This document shows, in pieces, positions 9,801 to 17,848 of a stretch of DNA of 64,000 bases. The position numbers and the translations under genes are program-made. This DNA comes from Acidobacteriota bacterium (lineage in GTDB: Bacteria > Acidobacteriota > Terriglobia > Acidiferrales > UBA7541). The stretch covers positions 1 to 64,000 of the forward strand of contig JABDEK010000011.1 of assembly GCA_013287135.1 (NCBI GenBank), read 5' to 3'. The first letter of the stretch is position 1, and each line of letters begins with the position of its first letter. The notes below the pieces were generated by a model, which saw only the letters and a list, made by a program, of their open reading frames with translations, was not told where the DNA came from and made no database searches.

Positions 9801-10702
9801 GAGGGAATTGCCTTCCGGCCGGAACGGTTGTAGGTGCGAGCGGGGTTACGCTTGTCGGTTTGCGGAAATATTCCTCGCCCAACTGTCAGCCTCTCACCGG
9901 AACCGGGTGCCCGCCAGACGGCGTGCCTGTCTTCAGTAATATTTTTGCGGAAGATACCATAGCCAACTCGAATTACAACGGGTTGCAGTTGTCCCTGGAC
10001 AGGAGCTTCTCTCACGGGTTGCTTTTCTCGGCTTCCTACACGTTCAGCAAAGCCATCGATCAAGGCGCATCTTTCGAGAACGAGTTGGATCCGCTGAATT
10101 TCAACTTTACGCGCGGGCTGTCGTTATTGAGCGCCAAGAACCGATTTGTTTTTAGTCCCTATTGGGAAATTCCTGCCCCGAAATACGAAGGCTTTAAGGG
10201 CAAGACGGTGGACGGATGGGGCGTGTCCGCGATTATCACTTATCAGAGCGGGTTCCCGATTCGCATGCAGAACCAGGACGACTCGGAGCTGATGAGCAGC
10301 ATCTTTTTTGAGAGCGCAAACACTCCTACCATGATAGCGCCCAATCAACGCGTGAACCCAAAGGTTCCGCAGAATTTCGGCTTCGGTTCCGGAAACTATT
10401 ATTTCAATCCGAATAACTACACCGATGGAACCGTGGACCCGTCATTGCTGGGTGTATTTGGCAATACGCCGCACTCGCTGTGCTGCGGGCCGCCCATCAG
10501 CAATACGGATTTGGTGATTTCGAAGAAGACTCCGATTAATGATCGTTGGAACACCGAGTTTCGCGCGGAGTTCTACAATGCGTGGAATCACACGCAATTC
10601 AACAACCCGGACGGTAATTTTTCCAATTCAACCTTCGGTCAAATTTTAAAGACACGCGAGGATCCGCGTGTGATGCAGTTCGGGTTGAAGTTTCTGTTCT
10701 GA
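6845..10702 (+). CDS. TonB-dependent receptor with carboxypeptidase-regulatory-like domain (Oar-like)
   Basis: A 1285-residue outer-membrane protein. I start it at ATG 6845, which follows AGAGGAG by 5 bases and opens a signal peptide (about residues 1-25, ending TARA). An upstream in-frame ATG lacks this. The order is: a carboxypeptidase-regulatory-like fold at about 28-115 (TIRGTVVDQTGAVVPGTVVT); a plug domain around 120-240 (RELPLNQRNAYALLQLQPGV, YGRNSGSVVNVVTKSG); then a long beta-barrel ending in a final aromatic residue (MQFGLKFLF). This is the family expanded in Acidobacteriota. It lies inside the polyamine cluster, so it may bring a polyamine-containing substrate across the outer membrane, but receptors of this class cannot be assigned by sequence alone. 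Confidence 0.9.
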   Translation: MTSKAWARVCLFVFVALLSNRTARAQTNGTIRGTVVDQTGAVVPGTVVTVTLSGTDTTRSATADKDGAFDIPELAVGNYNLTADAKGFKKFVSRDIPVTIGHVILVTVNLQLGGSTETVTVEANAAQVETTSTQLGAVMTDTSIRELPLNQRNAYALLQLQPGVQSQLGADLFYGSDNPGVVSVNGGRGRSNNYMVNGGDGNDIFVNGPAIQPSPDAIEEFRVITNTFDAEYGRNSGSVVNVVTKSGTNSVHGDFYEFLRNQALNTKGYFDPRVPDYKQNQFGATIGGPIKKDKTFIFGSYEGNRLIQGIPSGNVFLPTSDEAGGNFGGPLGGTLNDQYFANILGNRTTGSTTGTTCNSAAMAEQAANLVPVIGVTGAVGSSYANIFPNGVVPTECFDPTAVALYKNYVAPFGTGQLQTIPNLHQRDDQFTIRFDHKITQFQQFSAYYYFDDNDHTQPFAFFQAAGANVPGFGSAFKTRVQQWNLSHTWTIGSTAINEFRFNYFREAQRTLNHPLSTFASVQDTCVTIAPSNCFADPTLPAGAGITTNLPGRVGVPYLSVSGGFAIGNNSEGELPQVGNTFQWTDNYTKILGKHTTKFGVDVRRERFDQFLYYNINGLFTFDNTASGDAPSGPSDAYPAYFLGTPVTYSQGAAQGENIRNTNFYLFAQDSYKIKPNLTLNYGLRWELNTPYYDTGNRLQTFRPGQLTTQYPCFTYTAGSIASGIPPGDCSEGSPNNSVNPVGLVFPGDKGVPRGLTSTDYKGFAPRIGLAWSPGWTDGWLAKLTGGPGNSSIRMGWGLFYNPIEQLVLEQFSAEPPFGGSSSLSTPLLNTPFISQQGVQSPNPFSGVINQTPTTPCPAAGGPPGCVDWASFRPILLFGEFAPHLKTQYAEQYNLTIERQVSKSMVARVAYVGTQAHHLLASHDINYGHAETCLELNEIAAGSCGTFGSDSSYFVPAGTVIPTYNGPIGGPPTTCSGLFLPYNAGAGGNCLPAGTVVGASGVTLVGLRKYSSPNCQPLTGTGCPPDGVPVFSNIFAEDTIANSNYNGLQLSLDRSFSHGLLFSASYTFSKAIDQGASFENELDPLNFNFTRGLSLLSAKNRFVFSPYWEIPAPKYEGFKGKTVDGWGVSAIITYQSGFPIRMQNQDDSELMSSIFFESANTPTMIAPNQRVNPKVPQNFGFGSGNYYFNPNNYTDGTVDPSLLGVFGNTPHSLCCGPPISNTDLVISKKTPINDRWNTEFRAEFYNAWNHTQFNNPDGNFSNSTFGQILKTREDPRVMQFGLKFLF

Positions 10703-10724
10703 GAAGTTCCGCATGGTTTTGCAG

Positions 10725-10760
10725 AGCGAGAGTGTCGCCTGGTCGGCGCTCTCGCTTTGT
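10725..10760 (+). terminator. Rho-independent terminator after the TonB receptor
   Basis: An eight-base perfect stem AGCGAGAG (10725-10732) / CTCTCGCT (10749-10756) is followed by TTGTT. It lies 22 bases after the receptor stop codon and isolates the receptor from the following enzyme genes. Confidence 0.7.
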
Positions 10761-10809
10761 TGCGTAGAGGCAAGTTAAACGAGCGTGATTTCGCGGAGCG
10801 GGAAACGCT

Positions 10810-11976
10810 GTGAAAATATTTGTTCTGGGCGCTGGGATGATGGGGCGCGCGGTTGTTTACGACCTGGGCCGCGCTCGGGACGTAAAAGCCATTGCTGTGG
10901 CGGATTTCGATCGTGATCGCGCCCGAGAAGTCGCGCGCGCGTTCGGCCACGGCAAAACTCGCGCACATTTTGCGGACGTGCGAGACACGCAACATCTTGC
11001 AAAGCTCGCGCACGGCTACGATGTTTTGTTGAACTGCACACAATACAATTGGAATCTCGAGGTGATGCGCGCAGCACTCGCCGCTGGCATAAATTATATG
11101 GACCTCGGCGGGCTGTATCACATGACGCGCAAGCAGTTTGCGCTGGACAAAGATTTCCGCCGAATCGGACGCATTGCAATCCCGGGAATGGGAGGCGCGC
11201 CGGGGATTACAAACGTAATGGCGCGCGCGCTGGCTGATCCGCTCGAGAGAGTGCATGCGATTCGCGTCTATAACGCGGGTGCCGACGAGCAGCACTACGA
11301 CAGCCCTATCGCTTACACCTTTTCGATTGCTACGATATTGGATGAGTTGACTATGCCGCCTATAGCATTCGAGCGCGGCCGCTATGTGGAAAAGCCCATG
11401 CTCTCGGATCCTGAGGCCGGAAAATTTCGCGCGCCGATTGGCTCCATCACTTTGCGCCATTCAATACACTCGGAGCTCGGTACGCTTGCGGAGAGTTTCC
11501 GGCACAAAGGCGTGAAGGAAGTATTTTTTAAGATTAACTACGACCCGCGTTTGGTGAATTTAGTTCGTGATCTGGATCAGGCTGGTTTTACAAGCCGCGA
11601 GCCGGTAGCAGTGAACGGAACACGCGTGGCGCCTCGCGCAGTACTTCTGTCGCTGATGCAGCAACGTGCGCCGAAGAAAACAGCGCGCGACGTGGAGGCT
11701 CTGCGGGTGGTTGTCAGCGGCCGCAGCAAGAATCGCCGCGTCGCCTCCGCCATGGAAATGTGGGCGGACTATTCCACGCGCCCGCCGCTTTCGGCTGTCG
11801 CTCGCGATACGGGATTCCCGGCGGCGATTGCTGCTGCGATGTTGGTGCGCGGCGAAATACGCGGCACTGGCGTGCAGGCGCCGGAAAATGTGGTGCCTCC
11901 GCAGCCATTTTTCACCGAGCTGAAGAAACGCGGATTCACGTTCCGATGTTGGAAATTAGATCCTAAACAGATTTAG
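10810..11976 (+). CDS. Saccharopine dehydrogenase-like NAD(P)-dependent oxidoreductase
   Basis: A 388-residue enzyme starting with GTG. The N-terminal Rossmann fold is clear (KIFVLGAGMMGRAVVYDL, GxGxxG), followed by the family pattern DVLLNCTQYNWNLEVMRAAL and AGINYMDLGG, then an IPGMGGAPGITNVMA segment. The C-terminal half matches the saccharopine dehydrogenase catalytic region. Relatives act on saccharopine (lysine metabolism) or on carboxy(nor)spermidine and homospermidine, which join or split amines by reversible imine reduction. Beside polyamine import, aminotransferase and aldehyde dehydrogenase genes, a reaction on an aminoaldehyde/amine adduct is a reasonable guess. It is first in a co-directional run with short gaps to the next genes. 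Confidence 0.78.
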   Translation: MKIFVLGAGMMGRAVVYDLGRARDVKAIAVADFDRDRAREVARAFGHGKTRAHFADVRDTQHLAKLAHGYDVLLNCTQYNWNLEVMRAALAAGINYMDLGGLYHMTRKQFALDKDFRRIGRIAIPGMGGAPGITNVMARALADPLERVHAIRVYNAGADEQHYDSPIAYTFSIATILDELTMPPIAFERGRYVEKPMLSDPEAGKFRAPIGSITLRHSIHSELGTLAESFRHKGVKEVFFKINYDPRLVNLVRDLDQAGFTSREPVAVNGTRVAPRAVLLSLMQQRAPKKTARDVEALRVVVSGRSKNRRVASAMEMWADYSTRPPLSAVARDTGFPAAIAAAMLVRGEIRGTGVQAPENVVPPQPFFTELKKRGFTFRCWKLDPKQI

Positions 11977-12024
11977 CGTCAAATCTCATGGCCGTTAGCC
12001 GGCCGATGTTGTACGGAGAAAGTC

Positions 12025-13401
12025 ATGCACGAAGGTCTCGCCAAAGAAATCGCCACTTACGAAAAGCGCACTCCTCGCTCTCGCGAAGCGCACCAACGCG
12101 CGGAAACACGACTGCCACTCGGCGTCGCCAGCAACTATCGCGCTTATGATCCCTATCCAATTTTTGTCCGCGACGGAAAAGGCGGACGCATTCACGACAT
12201 CGATGGCAACGAGTACATCGATTTCAACCTATGTTTCGGCGCGTTGATGGCGGGCCATTGCAATCCGGCCGTAATTAGCGCGGTGCAGAAAAAACTCGGG
12301 ACCGGAACCATGTTCGGCATGCCGCACGATATGGAATGGGAGCTGGCTGAAGAAATCTGCAAAAGGTTTCCGGTCGAGATGGTGCGCTTCAGCAATAGTG
12401 GGACGGAATGCACCATGCACGCGGTGCGTCTGGCACGTGCCGCAACGGGACGCGACAAAATTATCAAGATGGAAGGCGGCTATCACGGCCTGCACGATTC
12501 TGTGCTCGTCTCAGTGAAGCCGAAGGCGGAAGAAGTGGGCGATCCAAATTTTCCGGCTTCCGTCCCCGGCGGAGCAGGAATTCCCAAGGGCACACTTCAA
12601 AATACTGTGATTGCGCAGTTCAACGATGCGGCTGGAGTCGAGCGCCTTTTTGCAAAATATCCAGGAGAAATCGCGGCTGTCATCGTGGAGCCGATCATGA
12701 TGAACGTCGGCATACTGATGCCGGAGGAGGGCTATCATCAGGCGCTGCGTGAAATCACAAAGAAAAATGGCGCGCTGTTGATTTTTGATGAAGTGAAAAC
12801 AGGGGCAAAACTTGCTCGTGGCGGCGCTTGCGAATATTTCGGGATCCAGCCGGACATTGTTTGTCTGGCGAAATCCATTGGCGGCGGATTTTCGCTGGCG
12901 GCTTTCGCGTCCACGCGCGCTGTGATGGGTCTCATCTCCGACCATAAAGTTTTTCATGGCGGGACGTACAACACGAATCCGGTGGCTATGGCTGCGGGGC
13001 TTGCGACCTTCCAAGAAGTACTGACGCCTGCAACTTACGAACATGTAAATCGTCTGAACAAAAAATTGCTCGATGGCTACAACAAAGAAATCGGCAAAAC
13101 TGGGTTGACGGCTTACATGGTTGGGGCTGGCTCGAATGGCTCGCTGATGTTTTGTCCCAAGCCCATTCGGAATTACCGCGATTGGCTGAAAGTTGACAGC
13201 GAATTGTGGCGGCATTACTGGTTCGCGATGGTGAATCGCGGAGTGATGGCCCAGCCTTATTGGTGGGACGAGCAGTGGACCGTGTCCGTCGCGCATAGCG
13301 AAGCTGACATCGATCGCCATCTCGCGGTTTTTGCGGAGGTCGCTCCGGATTTGGCCAAGGCTCAAAAAGAGCCGCACGCCGCCGCCAGTAGCGCGCACTG
13401 A
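12025..13401 (+). CDS. Class III aminotransferase, glutamate-1-semialdehyde aminomutase-like
   Basis: A 458-residue PLP enzyme of the HemL-like branch of class III aminotransferases. Visible: the substrate-side motif DIDGNEYIDFNLCFGALMAGH, the cofactor-binding FSNSGTECTMHAVRLARAAT, LLIFDEVKTG with the PLP-ring Asp, and the Schiff-base Lys in CLAKSIGGGFSL. ATG 12025 follows GGAG by six bases. The context (polyamine import, permease, aldehyde dehydrogenase) argues against a role in haem synthesis. A diamine or amino-acid aminotransferase in the catabolic route is more likely. It lies 48 bases after the saccharopine-dehydrogenase-like gene and 72 bases before the permease gene. Confidence 0.82.
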   Translation: MHEGLAKEIATYEKRTPRSREAHQRAETRLPLGVASNYRAYDPYPIFVRDGKGGRIHDIDGNEYIDFNLCFGALMAGHCNPAVISAVQKKLGTGTMFGMPHDMEWELAEEICKRFPVEMVRFSNSGTECTMHAVRLARAATGRDKIIKMEGGYHGLHDSVLVSVKPKAEEVGDPNFPASVPGGAGIPKGTLQNTVIAQFNDAAGVERLFAKYPGEIAAVIVEPIMMNVGILMPEEGYHQALREITKKNGALLIFDEVKTGAKLARGGACEYFGIQPDIVCLAKSIGGGFSLAAFASTRAVMGLISDHKVFHGGTYNTNPVAMAAGLATFQEVLTPATYEHVNRLNKKLLDGYNKEIGKTGLTAYMVGAGSNGSLMFCPKPIRNYRDWLKVDSELWRHYWFAMVNRGVMAQPYWWDEQWTVSVAHSEADIDRHLAVFAEVAPDLAKAQKEPHAAASSAH

Positions 13402-13473
13402 GTCCGTCTAATGATTCACCAGCGCTGGCGCAAGCATTTCTGAACAGCGCGTATTTTGTTTATCGAGGAGCCG

Positions 13474-14895
13474 TTGGCAGAATTAATCTCGGCGCAAACG
13501 GAAACGGCGCGTCTAAAACGGGCGCTTGGGCGCTGGGATCTCGTCGCGCTGTTTGTGGTGGCGGTTTTCAATCTCAACGTAGTGCCGAGCATTGCGGCGA
13601 ACGGCGGCGTCACCGTTTGGCTTTGGATTATTTCGCTGCTGCTATTTTTCTGGCCGCAAGGAATTGCTGTGATCGAACTGGCACATCGCTATCCGGGAGA
13701 AGGCGGCGTTTATCTTTGGGCCAAGGAAGTATTCGGCGAGTTTCACGGATTTTTGTCGGGCTGGTGCTACTGGACCAATAACATGATGTACGTTCCCACC
13801 GTGATGCTGTATTTCGTCGGCGTATCCGTGTTCGTTCTTCCGAGCCATCAATATCTGGCGGATAACAAGTTGTTTGCGGTGTCGGCGTCGCTCGGGCTGC
13901 TGGCGATTCTGGTGGTGCTGAATATTGTAGGGCTTGGCGTTGGAAAATGGATTAACAACCTGGGCAGCATCGGCACGGTGATCGCTGCGGCCGTGCTCGT
14001 CGGATTAGGCGTGATAGTTTGGCTGCGGTATGGAACTACTGTTAGCGCTGAGGATTTTCGTATTCCGGCGAATCCACGATTCCTGCTGAATTCATTCGGA
14101 GTGATTTGTTTCGGGCTCGTGGGTCTTGAGCTTGCTTCGGTGATGGGCGACGAAATTAAAGATCCGGAGCGCACGTTGCCGGGGGCGGTGGTGTGGGGAG
14201 GAGTGATCTCGGGCCTGCTTTACATCGCCACGACTCTCACTTTGCTTGTAGCGGTGAGTAAAAACGAAATTAACGTGCTGCAGGGAATCGTGCAGGCTGT
14301 GAGTCACATGGCGCAGAAAGTGGGAGTTGTGTGGATCGTGGCGCCTTTTGCGTTCCTGCTCAGCATTTCGATCGCGGGAATTGGTTCTGCATGGCTGGCG
14401 GGCTCGGCGCGCATTCCGTTTGTCGCGGGACTCGATTCGTACTTGCCGAGTTGGCTGGGAAAAGTTCATCCGCGCTATGGCACGCCGTACGCGGCGCTGA
14501 TCGTTCACTTTGTTGTATCTACTATTTTGGTGCTGATCAGTTTTCTGGGTTCAGGCGTTCAGGAAACTTTTCAGCGGCTGCTATCTTTGGCGGTCGTGCT
14601 GCAGTTGCTTCCATTTCTCTATATGTTTGCCGCGCTGCTGAAAATCGCGGCCGATCCGATGTGGGAAAAAGGGCACTATAGCAAAACGGTGCTTTGGCTG
14701 TCGGGCTCGAGCGGGTTGTTGATGACGATTCTCGGCATGATTTTCGCGTTTTCACCGGCGCAACAGATTAGTTCAGTTTGGTTGTACGAAGCTTGGATGC
14801 TCGGAGGCACGGCTTTATTTATCGGACTGGCGGTATTCTTTTTCTTTGTTTATGGCCGCAGGAAAACGGCGGCACAAGCAGCGGGCAGAATCTAG
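13474..14895 (+). CDS. APC-family amino acid/polyamine permease
   Basis: About 473 residues with roughly 12 membrane helices, an inner-membrane secondary transporter of the amino acid-polyamine-organocation superfamily. The first helix carries the family start (WDLVALFVVAVFNLNVVPSI). A later conserved helix (FGVICFGLVGLELASVMGDE) holds the GLE signature common in the glutamate:GABA and PuuP-like branches. TTG 13474 is chosen because GAGG lies five bases upstream; another TTG at 13456 would add six residues. Placed between aminotransferase and aldehyde dehydrogenase genes, it may bring in putrescine, GABA or a related amino acid, complementing the ABC system. Confidence 0.82.
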   Translation: MAELISAQTETARLKRALGRWDLVALFVVAVFNLNVVPSIAANGGVTVWLWIISLLLFFWPQGIAVIELAHRYPGEGGVYLWAKEVFGEFHGFLSGWCYWTNNMMYVPTVMLYFVGVSVFVLPSHQYLADNKLFAVSASLGLLAILVVLNIVGLGVGKWINNLGSIGTVIAAAVLVGLGVIVWLRYGTTVSAEDFRIPANPRFLLNSFGVICFGLVGLELASVMGDEIKDPERTLPGAVVWGGVISGLLYIATTLTLLVAVSKNEINVLQGIVQAVSHMAQKVGVVWIVAPFAFLLSISIAGIGSAWLAGSARIPFVAGLDSYLPSWLGKVHPRYGTPYAALIVHFVVSTILVLISFLGSGVQETFQRLLSLAVVLQLLPFLYMFAALLKIAADPMWEKGHYSKTVLWLSGSSGLLMTILGMIFAFSPAQQISSVWLYEAWMLGGTALFIGLAVFFFFVYGRRKTAAQAAGRI

Positions 14896-14930
14896 CAATT
14901 ATTCTCGACGATCGATTCTTGGAGACAATG

Positions 14931-16412
14931 ATGGCAAGTGAAGCGAAAGCGAGCCCTCGAAGGTATCCGATGTATATCAACGGAGAGTTTGTCGAAAGCG
15001 CGGACAAAAAGTATTTTCCGGTGGTGGATCCGTCCACGGAAGAAGTGATGGCCGAAGTTCCGGAAGCGAATGAAACAGACGTGAACCGCGCGGTTGCCGC
15101 GGCGAAAGCTGCTTTCGATTCTGGAGCGTGGCCGCAGACTACCGCGCAAGACCGCGGGCGCATTCTTTTTCGGCTAGCCGAACGCATTCGCAAAGAGGCT
15201 CCTCATCTGGCCGAACTGGAAGCGCGCAATTCCGGCAAGCCCATCGTGGAAGCTGAGTACGATATCAACGACGCTGCTACTTGTTTCGAATACTACGGCG
15301 GCATGGCCACGAAGATTTTGGGCCAGGTGAACCCTGTCCCTGACAATGCGCTGAGCCTTTCGCTTCGAGAGCCTATCGGCGTGGCGGCACAAATAATTCC
15401 GTGGAACTATCCGCTGCTGATGGCCGCATGGAAGCTGGCTCCCGCGATCGCTGCAGGGTGCACTTGCATTCTGAAACCCGCAGAGCAGACGCCGCTGACC
15501 GCGCTGGAATTTGCAAGCTACCTTGCTGATGCGGGGTTGCCGGCGGGCGTGGTAAACATCATCACGGGCTTCGGAGAAACTTGTGGCGCTCCGCTTGTGA
15601 AACATCCCGATGTGGACAAGGTAGCTTTTACAGGCAGCGCCGAGGTTGGGAAAGCCATCATGAGGGCGGCCGCTGATACCGTGAAGCGCGTCACGCTTGA
15701 ACTTGGAGGCAAATCGCCAAACATATTTTTCGCCGATGCTGATTTTGAGTCGGCCATCGATGGAGCGCTCTTCGGCGTGTTCATTAATCAAGGGGAAGTG
15801 TGCTCGGCGGGGAGCCGGATCCTGGTGGAAAAATCCATCTACCCTAAATTTGTGGAAGCTATGAGCGCGAAGGCGAAAACAATTCGGTTGGGTCCGCCGC
15901 TCGAGCGCGAAACGAAGATGGGGCCGCTGGTGAGCAAAGATCAATTTGACCGCGTCCGTTCTTATCAGGAACTCGGCAAGAAAGAAGGGAAGGTTGCGGC
16001 GGGCGGAGGGCGTTCTGCATCTTTCAAACGGGGCTACTATGTTGAGCCCACCATTTTTTATGATGTGGATAATACCGCGCGCATCGCACAGGAAGAAATC
16101 TTTGGCCCGGTTGCGGCCGTCATCCCGTTCGCGGATGAAGCGGAGGCGCTGCGCATCGCCAACGCCACGCCGTATGGCCTCGCTGCGGCGGTGTGGTCGC
16201 GCGATATCTTTAAGGCCTTTCGTATGGTGAAAGCGCTGCGCGCCGGAATCGTTTGGGTGAACCACATGCAGCCTACCTATGTGGAAGCGCCGTGGGGCGG
16301 TTACAAGCAGTCGGGGTTTGGGCGCGAACTGGGGCCCTGGGGAATCGAAGAATATCTCGAGACCAAACAAGTTCACATAAACCTGAACGAACAACCGATC
16401 GGATGGTACTGA
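14931..16412 (+). CDS. NAD(P)-dependent aldehyde dehydrogenase (aminoaldehyde/betaine aldehyde type)
   Basis: A 493-residue aldehyde dehydrogenase. It shows IPWNYPLLMAAWKLAPA and the active-site elements LELGGKSPN (general-base Glu) and NQGEVCSAGSR (nucleophilic Cys), with EEIFGPVAAVIPF and GFGRELGPWGIEEYLETK towards the C-terminus. The closest match by eye is the betaine aldehyde / gamma-aminobutyraldehyde group. ATG 14931 is preferred to the adjacent ATG 14928 because GGAG lies six bases upstream. It would oxidise the aminoaldehyde made by an aminotransferase or amine oxidase, for example 4-aminobutanal to GABA. Its stop lies one base before the next start, so the two are coupled. Confidence 0.88.
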   Translation: MASEAKASPRRYPMYINGEFVESADKKYFPVVDPSTEEVMAEVPEANETDVNRAVAAAKAAFDSGAWPQTTAQDRGRILFRLAERIRKEAPHLAELEARNSGKPIVEAEYDINDAATCFEYYGGMATKILGQVNPVPDNALSLSLREPIGVAAQIIPWNYPLLMAAWKLAPAIAAGCTCILKPAEQTPLTALEFASYLADAGLPAGVVNIITGFGETCGAPLVKHPDVDKVAFTGSAEVGKAIMRAAADTVKRVTLELGGKSPNIFFADADFESAIDGALFGVFINQGEVCSAGSRILVEKSIYPKFVEAMSAKAKTIRLGPPLERETKMGPLVSKDQFDRVRSYQELGKKEGKVAAGGGRSASFKRGYYVEPTIFYDVDNTARIAQEEIFGPVAAVIPFADEAEALRIANATPYGLAAAVWSRDIFKAFRMVKALRAGIVWVNHMQPTYVEAPWGGYKQSGFGRELGPWGIEEYLETKQVHINLNEQPIGWY

Positions 16413-16413
16413 T

Positions 16414-17775
16414 ATGCCGACAATTCAATTACGCACGCCGATACCGGGACCCAAATCGCAGGAATGGATGCGACGCCGACAAGCGGCGGTGGCGCGAGGC
16501 GTTGGGCATGCAACACCGATTTTTGCTGCGCGTGCCGAAGGTAGCGTCCTTGAAGATGTGGACGGGAACAGATTTATAGATTTCGCGGGCGGCATCGGCG
16601 TGGTCAACGTTGGACACCGAGCGCCCAGTGTTGTGGAAGCGATTCGGAAGCAGCTCGACGCGTTCGTGCATACGTGTTTCAGCGTGGCTCCGTATGGAAA
16701 ATATATCGAGTTGGCTGAAAAGCTGAATTCTCTGGTTCCCGGGAAATTTCCCAAGAAAACAATCTTGGTGAACAGCGGCGCGGAAGCCATCGAGAATGCG
16801 GTGAAAATCGCGCGTGCTTATACGCGTCGTCCGGCGATCATTTGCTTCGAAGATGCTTTCCATGGGCGGACGATGCTTACGATGTCGCTGACCAGCAAAA
16901 CGCATCCGTATAAAGCCGGGTTCGAGCCGTTTGCCACGGACATTTATCGCATCCCTTACGCTTACTGCTATCGGTGCTCGTACTCGCTGCAATATCCTTC
17001 GTGCGGAGTTTTCTGCGCGCAACACCTGGAAGATACTTTCAAACGCGTGGTGGCGGCGGAGGCCGTGGCGGCAGTGGTCGTAGAGCCGGTGCTGGGCGAA
17101 GGCGGGTTCGTCGCGCCGCCTGGGGAATTTTTCAGCATCATCGCGGACATTTGCAGGCGCCACGAGATTCTGTTCATTGCTGACGAAGTGCAGTCGGGCT
17201 TCGGCCGCACAGGCGCGATGTTTGCTTGCGAGCGATACGGGATCACGCCAGACATTCTGGTCAGCGCGAAGTCGATTGCGGACGGGATGCCGCTCGCTGC
17301 GGTTACTGGGCGCGCGGAAATTATGGATACGCCTGGGTTGGGCGCGCTTGGCGGCACCTACGGAGGCAACCCGCTGGCTTGCGCGGCGGCGCTCGCAGTG
17401 ATTGAGACGATGGAGCGCGAAAATCTTCCGGCGCGCGCCGAGAAACTGGGACAGAAGTTCGATGTGCGCGCGCAAGAATGGAAAAAACGCTGGCCGCTGA
17501 TTGGGGATGTCCGGGGACTGGGCGCGATGCGCGCGTTGGAACTGGTTCGCCCAGGAACGGATCGCGAGCCGGCGAAAGAGGAAACCGAGCGTCTGCTGCG
17601 ATACTGTCTCGATCACGGCCTGATTCTGATTTCCGCGGGAACCTACGGGAATGTTGTGCGACTGCTCATGCCGCTGGTAACCACGGACGAGCAATTCGAT
17701 GAAGGCCTGAACATTCTCGAAGGTGCGCTTACGACCGTATCGGAATCGCTGACCGCGGCCTCTCGGCTGGCTTAG
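16414..17775 (+). CDS. 4-aminobutyrate aminotransferase-like class III aminotransferase
   Basis: A 453-residue PLP enzyme of the GABA/ornithine aminotransferase group. Motifs: FAGGIGVVNVGH, VNSGAEAIENAVKIARAYT, FEDAFHGRTMLTMSLT, FIADEVQSGFGRTG and the Schiff-base Lys in SAKSIADGMPLAAVTGR. These fit GabT/PuuE-type enzymes, which convert GABA plus 2-oxoglutarate to succinate semialdehyde and glutamate. It directly follows the aldehyde dehydrogenase whose product could be GABA, so the two would make consecutive steps of putrescine catabolism. A Cys-rich insert (YCYRCSYSLQYPSCGVFC) in mid-protein is noticeable. No succinate-semialdehyde dehydrogenase is separately visible. Confidence 0.88.
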   Translation: MPTIQLRTPIPGPKSQEWMRRRQAAVARGVGHATPIFAARAEGSVLEDVDGNRFIDFAGGIGVVNVGHRAPSVVEAIRKQLDAFVHTCFSVAPYGKYIELAEKLNSLVPGKFPKKTILVNSGAEAIENAVKIARAYTRRPAIICFEDAFHGRTMLTMSLTSKTHPYKAGFEPFATDIYRIPYAYCYRCSYSLQYPSCGVFCAQHLEDTFKRVVAAEAVAAVVVEPVLGEGGFVAPPGEFFSIIADICRRHEILFIADEVQSGFGRTGAMFACERYGITPDILVSAKSIADGMPLAAVTGRAEIMDTPGLGALGGTYGGNPLACAAALAVIETMERENLPARAEKLGQKFDVRAQEWKKRWPLIGDVRGLGAMRALELVRPGTDREPAKEETERLLRYCLDHGLILISAGTYGNVVRLLMPLVTTDEQFDEGLNILEGALTTVSESLTAASRLA

Positions 17776-17848
17776 CTTTCCAGGGCCTGAGTGCTTTCAG
17801 GTATTTATCTCCGATTGTTCCGCCCATATGTTCATGATCTCCTCTAGT

